A DNA stretch of 35,755 nucleotides from positions 1 to 35,755 of the forward strand of contig CAVJGI010000011.1 in assembly GCA_963649145.1 (NCBI GenBank), in the 5' to 3' direction. A model generated the notes under the pieces. That model ran no database searches. It had not been told where the DNA came from and saw only the letters and a list, made by a program, of their open reading frames with translations. The position numbers and the translations under genes were made by a program. Shown in pieces: positions 23,413-31,148 of the stretch. Source of the DNA: SVKR01 sp963649145 (GTDB taxonomy: Bacteria; Bacillota; Clostridia; Oscillospirales; Oscillospiraceae). Within the stretch, counting starts at the first letter, position 1, and the number at the start of each line of letters is the position of its first letter.

Positions 23413-24399
23413 ATGGAACCGATCGAAACGAATGCGGAGTTTCTCTCCATCCGCGACCTCCGCGTGGAGTATTCCTCCGACGGCGTGCCCGTCCACGCCG
23501 TGAACGGCATCTCCCTCGATCTCGCCGCGGGCGAGGCGCTCGGTCTCGTGGGCGAGACCGGCGCAGGCAAGACGACTGTTGCGAAGACCATTATGCGCAT
23601 CCTCCCGGACCACGCCGTCCGCAGCGTGACGGGCGAGATCCTTTTCAAAGGGCGCGACATCCTGACCATGCCGGAGCACGACATCCGCGCGCTGCGCGGC
23701 AAGTCCATCTCCATGATCTTTCAGGACCCGATGACGGCGCTGAACCCCGTCAAGACCGTCGTGGACCAGATCGCGGAGTCCATCGCTCTGCACCAGAACA
23801 TGAAAAAGCGCGAGTCGCGCGAGGCGGCTGTCGAGATCCTGAAAAAGGTCGGCATCTCCCCGGACCGCGCGGGCGAATATCCCCACCAGTTCTCCGGCGG
23901 CATGAAGCAGCGCGTCGTCATCGCGATCGCGATCGCCTGCAACCCGGAGCTGCTCATCGCCGACGAGCCCACCACCGCGCTCGATGTCACCATTCAGGCG
24001 CAGGTGCTGGAGCTCATCGCCGGCATCCGCCGCGACCTCAACACCGCGCTCATCCTCATCACCCACGACCTCGGCGTCGTGGCGGAGATCTGCGACCGCG
24101 TCGCCGTCGTCTATGCCGGCGAGATCGTGGAGTCCGGCAGCATCGAGGACGTTTTCGAGCAGCCGGCGCATCCCTACACGCAGGGGCTCTTCGCCGCCAT
24201 GCCGGACCTTGAGCACGACACAGAGCGGCTCCACCCCATCGAGGGTCTGCCGCCCGATCCGACGGACCTGCCGCCCGGCTGCGCCTTCGCGCCGCGCTGC
24301 CGCTACGCCACGGATGCCTGCCGCGCGGAAAAGATCGAACTGACACCGGTCGGCGAGGGTCACCTCTGCCGCTGCTGCCGGAACGGAAAGGAAGGGTAA
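23413..24399 (+). CDS. Peptide-type ABC transporter ATPase (DppD/OppD-like)
   Basis: A 328-residue nucleotide-binding subunit. All motifs are intact: Walker A GETGAGKTT, Q-loop IFQDPMTALNP, signature FSGGMKQRV, Walker B LLIADEPTTALDV, and H-loop LITHDLG. The C-terminal peptide-transporter domain (HPYTQGLFAAMP) ends in a cysteine cluster (CAFAPRCRYATDAC...CRCC) that in relatives may bind a 4Fe-4S cluster. It forms a heterodimer with the next ATPase and powers the two permeases. Confidence 0.95.
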   Translation: MEPIETNAEFLSIRDLRVEYSSDGVPVHAVNGISLDLAAGEALGLVGETGAGKTTVAKTIMRILPDHAVRSVTGEILFKGRDILTMPEHDIRALRGKSISMIFQDPMTALNPVKTVVDQIAESIALHQNMKKRESREAAVEILKKVGISPDRAGEYPHQFSGGMKQRVVIAIAIACNPELLIADEPTTALDVTIQAQVLELIAGIRRDLNTALILITHDLGVVAEICDRVAVVYAGEIVESGSIEDVFEQPAHPYTQGLFAAMPDLEHDTERLHPIEGLPPDPTDLPPGCAFAPRCRYATDACRAEKIELTPVGEGHLCRCCRNGKEG

Positions 24400-24405
24400 G
24401 ACGCT

Positions 24406-25368
24406 ATGGCTGATTTGATCGAGATCAAAAACCTCAAAAAATACTTCAGCTCCGCGCGCGGTATGGTCCACGCGGTGGACGACGTCACCTTCTCCATCGC
24501 CGAGGGCTCCACGATGGGTCTCGTCGGCGAGTCCGGCTGCGGCAAGAGCACCCTCGGCAGAACGCTGGTCCACCTGCTGGAGAGCACGGACGGCCAGATC
24601 TTCTTCCGCGGGCAGGACGTCACGCATCTGAACAAAAAGCAGCTAAATGCCCTGCGCGAAGATATGCAGATGATCTTCCAAGACCCGTTTTCCTCGCTCA
24701 ACCCGCGCCTCACGGTCAAGGACACCATTCAGGAGCCGCTCTATCTCTCCGGCAAATACCGCCGCGCGGAGCTCGACGACGTGACCTACGACATCATGGA
24801 GCGCGTCGGTCTGGAAAAGCGCTTCCAGCACTCGTTCCCCCATGAGCTCGACGGCGGCCGCCGCCAGCGCGTCGGCATTGCCCGCGCCCTCGCCGTGGAC
24901 CCGAAGTTCATCGTCTGCGACGAGCCGGTCAGCGCGCTCGACGTGTCCATTCAGGCGCAGATCCTGAACCTTCTGATGGACCTTCAGGAAAAGCATGACC
25001 TCACCTATCTTTTCGTCACCCACGACCTCTCCGTCGTGCGCCACATCAGCGACGATATCTGCGTGATGTACTTAGGCCAGCTCGTGGAGAAGGCGCCGAC
25101 GAAGGAGTTTTTCCGGCGCCAGCTGCACCCTTACTCCAAGGCGCTGCTCTCCGCCGTGCCGAGCACGAACATCCGCCGGAAGCGCGAGCGCATCATTCTG
25201 AAGGGCGAGATCACCTCGCCGGTGGACCCCAAACCGGGCTGCCGCTTCGCCAAGCGCTGCCTTTACGCCGACGAGCGCTGCACGGGCTGCCAGATCCCGC
25301 TTGAAGAGGTCGAGCCGGGCCACTTCGTCGCCTGCTGCCGCGCACGCGAGATCAATGAACTGAACTGA
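24406..25368 (+). CDS. Peptide-type ABC transporter ATPase (DppF/OppF-like)
   Basis: A 320-residue nucleotide-binding subunit. Walker A GESGCGKST, Q-loop IFQDPFSSLNP, Walker B FIVCDEPVSALDV and H-loop FVTHDLS are intact. The signature motif is LDGGRRQRV instead of LSGGQRQR, so one of the two composite ATP sites may be weak; such asymmetry is known for heterodimeric ABC importers. The C-terminal cysteine cluster (CRFAKRCLYADERC) is present. It is the last gene of the importer operon, six bases after the partner ATPase. Confidence 0.93.
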   Translation: MADLIEIKNLKKYFSSARGMVHAVDDVTFSIAEGSTMGLVGESGCGKSTLGRTLVHLLESTDGQIFFRGQDVTHLNKKQLNALREDMQMIFQDPFSSLNPRLTVKDTIQEPLYLSGKYRRAELDDVTYDIMERVGLEKRFQHSFPHELDGGRRQRVGIARALAVDPKFIVCDEPVSALDVSIQAQILNLLMDLQEKHDLTYLFVTHDLSVVRHISDDICVMYLGQLVEKAPTKEFFRRQLHPYSKALLSAVPSTNIRRKRERIILKGEITSPVDPKPGCRFAKRCLYADERCTGCQIPLEEVEPGHFVACCRAREINELN

Positions 25369-25389
25369 TTTTCATTCCATTTCTCCTCT

Positions 25390-25422
25390 GCCGGAGAGAG
25401 ACAGCTCTTGTCTCTCTCCGGC
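25390..25422 (+). terminator. Hairpin ending the importer operon, T-run weak
   Basis: GCCGGAGAGAGACA (25390-25403), loop GCTCT, TGTCTCTCTCCGGC (25409-25422): a perfect 14-bp stem. Only TT follows, so termination may be incomplete. The -35 box of the next promoter lies in the 3' arm. Confidence 0.55.
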
Positions 25423-25436
25423 TTACCTGCTATAAT
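25408..25436 (+). promoter_or_regulatory. Promoter of the sensor/regulator operon
   Basis: TTGTCT (25408-25413), 17 bp, TATAAT (25431-25436). Transcription should start near 25443. Confidence 0.75.
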
Positions 25437-25447
25437 GTAAACTGAAG

Positions 25448-25461
25448 TGCAAACGTTTTCA
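25448..25461 (+). promoter_or_regulatory. cre-like catabolite repression site
   Basis: TGCAAACGTTTTCA matches TGNAANCGNWWNCA, the core of the published Bacillus cre consensus, at every position. It lies just downstream of the predicted start of transcription and before the ribosome site, where bound CcpA, or another LacI-family repressor, would block transcription. hprK at 8090 supports a CcpA circuit. Confidence 0.65.
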
Positions 25462-25479
25462 CGGAGAAGGCGCAGACTT

Positions 25480-26478
25480 ATGGACGACAACAACAAAAAA
25501 CCGCTTCTCTCGGTCAGGGATCTGGTCGTGGAATATGGGTCGGGCGAGGACGTGACGCACGCGGTGAACCGCGTGTCGTTCTCCCTTGCGCGCGGCGAGG
25601 TGCTCGGACTCGTCGGAGAGACCGGCGCGGGCAAAACGACGCTCGCCAAATCCCTCGTGCGCCTGCTCCCGAAGCCCGCCGCCTCCATCCGCGGCGGCGA
25701 GATCGAGTTCGACGGGCGCGACATCCTCAAGATGTCGGACGCGGAGCTTCAGCATCTGCGCGGCGCGCGCATCTCCGTCGTGTTCGCCGACCCCGTCAGC
25801 GCCCTGAACCCGACGCGCACGGTCGGCAGCCAGATCGCGGAGGTCCTCGCGCTCCATCAGCACCTGCCCCGCCACATAGCCGCCGACCGCGCCGCCGAGA
25901 TGTTGGAGCGCGTCGGCATCTCCGCCGACCGCGCGGGCGAATATCCTTACCAGTTTTCCACCGGCATGCGCCAGCGCGTCGTCATCGCCATCGCGCTCGC
26001 GTGCAGCCCGGACCTGCTCGTCGCCGACGAGCCGACAACGAATCTGGACGTCACCATTCAGGCGCAGGTGCTGGACATGATTCAGTCTCTGCGCGAGGAG
26101 AAGAACATGGCGATGCTCCTCATCACCCACGACCTCGGCATCGTCGCCGAAAACTGCGACTCCGTCGCGGTCATGTATGCCGGGGAGATCATCGAATACG
26201 GCAGCATCGAGGAAATTTTCGAGCACGCGGCGCACCCTTATACGTTGGGGCTTTTCGCCGCCATGCCGGATATGTCGATGGAGTTTGAGCGCTTGTCGCC
26301 CATCCCCGGCTGCTCGGCGGACCTCTCCGCGCTGCCGACCGGCTGCAAGTTCCGCGCGCGCTGCCCTTACGCCACGGCGGACTGCCGGCGCGAGGACGTG
26401 GCGGACACGTTGCGTCGCCTCGGCGGGACCCACTACTGCCGCTGCGGTCATGTCGGCGGGGAGGGCGGCGGCGCATGA
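25480..26478 (+). CDS. Orphan OppD-like ABC ATPase with altered Q-loop and signature
   Basis: A 332-residue protein close to the OppD-like subunit of the neighbouring importer. Walker A (GETGAGKTT), Walker B (LLVADEPTTNLDV) and the H-loop (LITHDLG) are intact. The Q-loop reads VVFADPVSALNP, with A in place of the conserved Q, and the signature reads FSTGMRQRV, with T replacing the first glycine. The C-terminal peptide-transporter domain and cysteine cluster are kept. No peptide permease belongs to this operon. GGAGAAGG precedes ATG 25480. It may replace the first ATPase in the importer under other conditions or act as a regulator; its stop overlaps the response-regulator start by four bases. 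Confidence 0.85.
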   Translation: MDDNNKKPLLSVRDLVVEYGSGEDVTHAVNRVSFSLARGEVLGLVGETGAGKTTLAKSLVRLLPKPAASIRGGEIEFDGRDILKMSDAELQHLRGARISVVFADPVSALNPTRTVGSQIAEVLALHQHLPRHIAADRAAEMLERVGISADRAGEYPYQFSTGMRQRVVIAIALACSPDLLVADEPTTNLDVTIQAQVLDMIQSLREEKNMAMLLITHDLGIVAENCDSVAVMYAGEIIEYGSIEEIFEHAAHPYTLGLFAAMPDMSMEFERLSPIPGCSADLSALPTGCKFRARCPYATADCRREDVADTLRRLGGTHYCRCGHVGGEGGGA

Positions 26479-28055
26479 CGGAAAAGCTCCGGGTCGTCGT
26501 CGCGGACGACGAACCCTTTATCTGCAATATGCTCGCCCGCATCATCCGCTGGGACGAGCTGGGGCTGACCCTCGCCGGGGTCGCCCATGACGGCGCGGAG
26601 CTGTTAGAGCTCATCGCCGCGGAGAGCCCGGACATCGCCGTGACGGACATCTCCATGCCGAAGATGGACGGGCTGGAGGTCATCCGCTCCGTGCGCGAGT
26701 CGGGCGGGCGCTGCCGCTTCATCATCATCAGCGGCTACCAGCATTACCGCTACGCCTGCAACACGCTCCACTACGACGTGGACGACTACCTTGTCAAGCC
26801 CGTGGACGAGACGGAGCTGAACGCCGCGCTCGCGCTCATCGCGCGCTCCCTGCGCAGCACGGACGACCCCGCCGCCGCGCGCAGCGAGCGGACGCGCCGC
26901 GCCGCCTTTGTCGAGGAGGGCATGTACGCCCTGCGCACCGAGCCGCGGACACTGGAGGAGCTGAACGCGGCGTGGGGGCTCCGGCTGCGCCCCGGCGTGT
27001 TCCGCGTGGCGTTCACGAAGCTCGAACGCTCCCGGCAGGAGGAGGACGTCTCCTCCGTCGTGGCGAAGCTCCGCTCCGTCACGGAATCGGTGCTCGCGCC
27101 GCTTTGCATGGAGCTCGTCTGCTCCGAGAGCGCCGAGGGCGTGCTCGCGCTCGCGAACTTTGCGCCGGAGCGCGCACGCGAGGTCGAGCGCAGTCTGGAG
27201 CTGCTGCTCGAAAAGGCGCGGAGCGTCGCCGGCATGTTCGGCGGCATGGGCGTCACGGTCTGCGCCGGAGAGCCGGAGACGGACCCTTTGCAGCTCGCCC
27301 GCGCCCGCCTCTCCGTCCGCGACGCGGAATGGGCGCGCATCTTTTACGGCACGGGCCGCGTCGTGTCCGCCGGAGAGCTGCCGAGCGTCGCGAACGAGGC
27401 GGTGCGCTTAAAGCGCGAGGAGCTGCTCGGCGAATTCACCGCCGCCTTCCGCGCGCTCGACGACGACGCGCTGCGCCGGAGCGCGGAGAGCCTCTTCTCC
27501 TTCCCGATGAACGTTCTGCGCAGCCGCGAAACGCGCGAATTTATCCGCACGCTGCTGGACACGTTTCTGGACGTAAACCGCGCCCGCCTCGCCGCCTTCG
27601 ACGAGCCGGAGCGCGCCGTGCGCGAAATGCGCCGGAAGCTCGATAACTGCACGCGCGTGACGGAGTATATCCCGGCGTTCCAGCGCGTTTTCACGGAGGA
27701 GATGGAGCGCATCCGGAGCTTTGAGCTCGCGCGCGAGCGCGGCGTGCTCGAAGTCTTGGAGCACCAGCTCGCCGCCTGCGGCGGAACGCTGCCGTGTCTC
27801 CGGTCGGCGGCTGCCGCCGCGGGGCTGGACCCGGAGGCGCTGCGCGAGCTGCTGCTGCGGCGCACGGGCGGGGACTATGCCGCCTTTGCCGCGGCACTGC
27901 GGATCGAGCACGCCAAGGCGCACCTGCGCGCCGGGCGGAAGCCGGACCGCGCGCTCGCCGCGGAGCTCGGCTTTTCCGGCGAGCGGGAGTTCAAGCGCGA
28001 ATTCAAGCGTCTCGTGGGCGTCGCCCCGGCGCAGTATGCAAGAATATTCCGATAG
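26475..28055 (+). CDS. YesN-type response regulator with AraC-like DNA-binding domain
   Basis: A 526-residue regulator. Residues 4-120 are a receiver domain: acidic pocket D11-D12, phosphoacceptor D58 in VTDISMPKMDG, S86 and K108 in DYLVKP. A long middle region (about 130-420) of helical, arginine-rich sequence is unassigned, as in other YesN proteins. Residues 430-526 are the AraC-type double HTH, with AALRIEHAKAHLRAG, LAAELGFSGEREFKREFKR and VGVAPAQYARIF. The first HTH is less canonical than the second. It overlaps the ATPase gene before it by ATGA and precedes the kinase by 21 bases. Confidence 0.92.
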   Translation: MTEKLRVVVADDEPFICNMLARIIRWDELGLTLAGVAHDGAELLELIAAESPDIAVTDISMPKMDGLEVIRSVRESGGRCRFIIISGYQHYRYACNTLHYDVDDYLVKPVDETELNAALALIARSLRSTDDPAAARSERTRRAAFVEEGMYALRTEPRTLEELNAAWGLRLRPGVFRVAFTKLERSRQEEDVSSVVAKLRSVTESVLAPLCMELVCSESAEGVLALANFAPERAREVERSLELLLEKARSVAGMFGGMGVTVCAGEPETDPLQLARARLSVRDAEWARIFYGTGRVVSAGELPSVANEAVRLKREELLGEFTAAFRALDDDALRRSAESLFSFPMNVLRSRETREFIRTLLDTFLDVNRARLAAFDEPERAVREMRRKLDNCTRVTEYIPAFQRVFTEEMERIRSFELARERGVLEVLEHQLAACGGTLPCLRSAAAAAGLDPEALRELLLRRTGGDYAAFAAALRIEHAKAHLRAGRKPDRALAAELGFSGEREFKREFKRLVGVAPAQYARIFR

Positions 28056-28076
28056 AAAAAGGAGCGTGGGTCATTC

Positions 28077-28850
28077 ATGGGACGGCTCATCATCATGACG
28101 GAGGAAAAATTCGAGCGCCTCGCCGCGGAGCGCATCGCCGCCGCGCGCGAGCAGCAGCAGCGCGACTATGAACAGGAGCTGCTGATGAAGCAGGCGAACT
28201 TAACGGCGCTGCAAAACCAGATCAACCCCCATTTTCTCTATAACACGCTCGAATGTATCCGCGGGCAGGCGCTCATGGAGGGCTCGCCCGACATCGCCGC
28301 CGCAGCGCAGGCGCTCAGCCGCTTTTTCCGCTACAGCATCAGTGGGAAAAGCGACATCGTGACGCTCCGGGAGGAGCTGGAAAACCTGAAAAACTATGTC
28401 GCGATCCAGAGCTACCGCTTCGCCGACCGCTTTACGCTGCAAACGGACCTCGGTGGGGACGAGAGCGTGCTCGATGCGCTGGTGCCGAAGCTCTCGCTCC
28501 AGCCCGTCGTGGAAAACGCGATCATCCACGGCTTTTCCGCCATCACCTCCGGCGGCATCGTGTCCGTCGCGGTGCGCCGCGCGGAGGGGAATCTGCTCAT
28601 CACGGTGTCCGACAACGGCTGCGGCATGGACGCCGCCGCGCTCGCGGCGCTGCGCCGCACCGTCGCGGGCGAGGAGCAGCCGGACCGCCCCGTGTCCGCC
28701 AGCGGCAGACGCAGCGGGCTGGGGCTCCAGAATGTGGACAAGCGCATCAAATACCGCTACGGGGCGGAATACGGTCTCAGCATCCAGAGCGTTCCCGGCT
28801 GCGGCACGGACGTGGAGCTCTTCCTCCCCTTCCGGCTGACGGTGGACTGA
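28077..28850 (+). CDS. Soluble LytS/YesM-type sensor histidine kinase
   Basis: A 257-residue kinase consisting of little more than the catalytic core. Residues 8-45 form a charged, Q/E/R-rich coiled coil. The His_kinase motif LQNQINPHFLYNTLE carries the phosphorylated H52. The HATPase domain has the N box VVENAIIHGF, the G1 box SDNGCGMD and G2 box SGLGLQNVDKR, all intact. There is no membrane span, HAMP, PAS or extracellular domain, unlike normal YesM kinases of 550-600 residues. Input must come from a partner; the ATPase-like and permease proteins that follow are the natural candidates. The start is at 28077; the in-frame ATG at 28095 is also possible. Confidence 0.92.
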   Translation: MGRLIIMTEEKFERLAAERIAAAREQQQRDYEQELLMKQANLTALQNQINPHFLYNTLECIRGQALMEGSPDIAAAAQALSRFFRYSISGKSDIVTLREELENLKNYVAIQSYRFADRFTLQTDLGGDESVLDALVPKLSLQPVVENAIIHGFSAITSGGIVSVAVRRAEGNLLITVSDNGCGMDAAALAALRRTVAGEEQPDRPVSASGRRSGLGLQNVDKRIKYRYGAEYGLSIQSVPGCGTDVELFLPFRLTVD

Positions 28851-28851
28851 C

Positions 28852-30126
28852 ATGGCGGAGCAGGAGCTTTTTCGCGCGCGGAGCGCCGTAGTCTCCTCCG
28901 TGCTCCGCCGGGAGCTGGACGGGCTGGACCTCGCCGTTTACCGCGGGGAGGTGCTGGGGCTCGCCGCGCTCTCCTCCGGCGGGCGGGAGGCGCTGCTCGC
29001 GCTGCTCACCGGGCGCGCCGCGCCGGAGCGCGGCAGCGTGTTTTTCCGCGGAAAGCCCGCCTCCGGCGCGCCGGGCGAGGGGCTTCGCACCGCCGCCGTC
29101 GGCGCGGGGACCACCGTGGGAGAGCTCACGGTCTGGGAGAATCTGCTCGTGCTGCGCCCCGGAAGCAAGCCGCTGCGGGTGCTGAACGCGCGGCGGATGC
29201 GCCGGAGGTGCGCGCTGCTGCTTTATGAATACGGTCTCGCCGCAAACCCGGACGCGGTCTTCCGCGCGCTGCCGCCGGTGCTGCGCTTTTCGCTGGAGCT
29301 GCTGCGCGCCCGGCTCTCCGGGGCGGAGATCGCCTTCGCGCTCTCCCCGATCCCGGCGGGGACGGCGGCGGAGCTGGACGCGCTGCGCGCCCTGCTGCAC
29401 CGTCTCGCCGGGGAGGGGCTGAGCGTGGTCCTCGCCGACCACCGCGGCGGGCTTCTGAACGCGCTCGCGGACCGCGTCGCGTTTTTCTCCGGCGGCGCGG
29501 TGATCAAGGTCTCGCCCGCAGGCGCGGAGACGGAGCGCGTGCTTGCCGCCCTCTCCGCAGGGGAGCCGCGGCGCGCGCCGGAGCCTCCGACGGCGGACGC
29601 CGCTCCCTGCGCCGGGGCGCTCCCGCTGCGCGCCGGGGAGGTGACGGTCCTCCGCGCCGCGTCGCCGGACGAGGTGCAGCATTTCACCGCGGCGGCGGAG
29701 CGCGCCGGGCTGCTCTGCGTCCGTCCGGGCTTTGCGCAGACGGTGATCCGCGCGCTCTCCCCGGCGGATAATCTCGGTCTCGGCTGGATGCAGCGCCTCG
29801 GCGCGCTCGGCGTCCGCCGGAGGGAAACAGAGCGCGTGCTGCTGCGCGCCTTTGCCGCGTGGTACGGCGACGGCTTCCCGCTCGACGCCGCGACCTGCCG
29901 GGCGCTCACATGGCATGAATGCACCGCGCTCGCGCTTTACCGGCTCGTGCTCCGCCGCCCGGCGGCGGTGGTGTTCGCCGACGTGCTGCGCGAGCTTTAC
30001 GCCCCGTCCCGCGCGCTCGTGCTGCGCGCGGCGGACACGCTCGCCGCGGGAGGCGCCGCGGTCTGCTTTCTGGAGTTTGGAAAGCCGGACGAGGATGAAA
30101 AAGAGAAGGGAGAGACCGGGCTATGA
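28852..30126 (+). CDS. Catalytically dead sugar-type ABC ATPase (RbsA/MglA-like pseudo-ATPase)
   Basis: A 424-residue protein laid out like the double-domain sugar ATPases RbsA/MglA, shortened by about 75 residues. GLDLAVYRGEVLGLAALSSG aligns with the strand and P-loop of the first domain, but G-E-N-G-A-G-K-S-T has become ALSSGGREA: lysine is arginine, and serine-threonine are glutamate-alanine. The signature segment is unrecognisable (PPVLRFSLELLRARLSG). Walker B D-E-P is L-S-P in IAFALSPI. The H-loop histidine survives (VVLADHRGG), and ADRVAFFSGG closes the domain. The second domain (from about 255) also lacks a P-loop. The frame is open throughout, so this is not simple decay. It starts one base after the kinase stop and overlaps the permease by four. 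Confidence 0.82.
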   Translation: MAEQELFRARSAVVSSVLRRELDGLDLAVYRGEVLGLAALSSGGREALLALLTGRAAPERGSVFFRGKPASGAPGEGLRTAAVGAGTTVGELTVWENLLVLRPGSKPLRVLNARRMRRRCALLLYEYGLAANPDAVFRALPPVLRFSLELLRARLSGAEIAFALSPIPAGTAAELDALRALLHRLAGEGLSVVLADHRGGLLNALADRVAFFSGGAVIKVSPAGAETERVLAALSAGEPRRAPEPPTADAAPCAGALPLRAGEVTVLRAASPDEVQHFTAAAERAGLLCVRPGFAQTVIRALSPADNLGLGWMQRLGALGVRRRETERVLLRAFAAWYGDGFPLDAATCRALTWHECTALALYRLVLRRPAAVVFADVLRELYAPSRALVLRAADTLAAGGAAVCFLEFGKPDEDEKEKGETGL

Positions 30127-31148
30127 AAACAAAACAGGGCACGCTCGCCCTCATCGCCGACCACGCGCTGCTGCCGCTTCTGCTCGCGCTCTCGGCGCTC
30201 TGCTGGTACACGCTCGGCACGGCGCGCTATTACCCGGACAGCGCCGCGTCGCTGCTCGCCGCAAGCACAAAAGTGCTCGTCATCGCCGCCGGCTGCGCGA
30301 TCGTAACGGCGTCGGGCGGCATCGACGTCTCCATCGCGGGTCAGATCTCGCTCTCGCTCACGACAATGGCGCTCGCGAGCTCGCTGGGGGCGCATCCGGC
30401 GTTCGTGGTGCTCTGCGGCGTCGCCGTCGGCGCGGTCTGCGGGGCGCTGAACGGGCTGCTGATCGCCGTGCTCGGCGTCCCCGCCTTTCTCGCGACGCTC
30501 GCGAGCAACTTTATCTTCAGCGGCATCGCGCGCACACTCATCACGAGCGGGATCTCGTTTTCCTTCAAAAACTTCCTCTCGCGCGCGATGGACTGGAGCG
30601 TGCTCGGCGTCCATCTCGACGCGATCATCGCGCTCGCCTGCCTCGCGCTCGCGTGGTTTCTGACGGACCGGACGGGCTGGGGGCGCTACGTTCTCGCCGT
30701 GGGGCTGGACAGCCGCGCTGCGGCGGCTTCGGGCGTGCATGTGCGCCGCGTGAAGTGGAGCTGTTATTTTGTGAGCGGGCTGTTCTGCGCCGTCGGCGGC
30801 ATCGTGCTCTCCGGCAACGAGGGCATCGCCATCGCCGCGGCGGACGTGAAGCTCACGCTGAGCAGCCTCGCCGCCATTGCGCTGACCCAGATGCGGCTTT
30901 TCCGCGTGCCGGACCGCCCCGTGCGCGTGCGCGTGGCGCGGCTCGCCGTCGCCGTGCTGCTGCTGGAGCTCTGGACCGCGTGGCTCGAACAGGTCTCGTC
31001 GTGGATCTATATGCGCCAGATGGTCTGTTCCCTCGTGCTCCTCGCCGCGGCAGCGCTGGGTGTGGGGCGCTCGGAGCGCTTTTTTGGAAAAAAGGAGAGA
31101 CGGAACACCGATGGAGGAGAGAAAAAAACTGCTGATCGCGGACGATGA
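30123..31148 (+). CDS. RbsC-type ABC permease of the sensor operon
   Basis: A 341-residue membrane protein of the BPD_transp_2 (ribose/galactose/autoinducer-2 permease) type with eight or nine hydrophobic segments. VIAAGCAIVTASGGIDVSIA and GALNGLLIAVLGVPAFLATL are family hallmarks, as is WGRYVLAVGLDSRAAAASGV, the cytoplasmic loop that touches the ATPase in real importers. The C-terminal tail (about 315-341) is hydrophilic. No substrate-binding protein is encoded beside it and its only ATPase partner here is the dead one. It may be a membrane receptor rather than a pump. Confidence 0.87.
   Translation: MKTKQGTLALIADHALLPLLLALSALCWYTLGTARYYPDSAASLLAASTKVLVIAAGCAIVTASGGIDVSIAGQISLSLTTMALASSLGAHPAFVVLCGVAVGAVCGALNGLLIAVLGVPAFLATLASNFIFSGIARTLITSGISFSFKNFLSRAMDWSVLGVHLDAIIALACLALAWFLTDRTGWGRYVLAVGLDSRAAAASGVHVRRVKWSCYFVSGLFCAVGGIVLSGNEGIAIAAADVKLTLSSLAAIALTQMRLFRVPDRPVRVRVARLAVAVLLLELWTAWLEQVSSWIYMRQMVCSLVLLAAAALGVGRSERFFGKKERRNTDGGEKKTADRGR

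Noticed and set aside
28852..30126. The dead ABC ATPase as a frameshifted or sequencing-damaged gene.
   Set aside because: The frame is open for 424 codons, overlaps its neighbours in the normal operon manner, and the altered motifs sit in correctly spaced positions in the same frame, so frameshifts cannot explain them.
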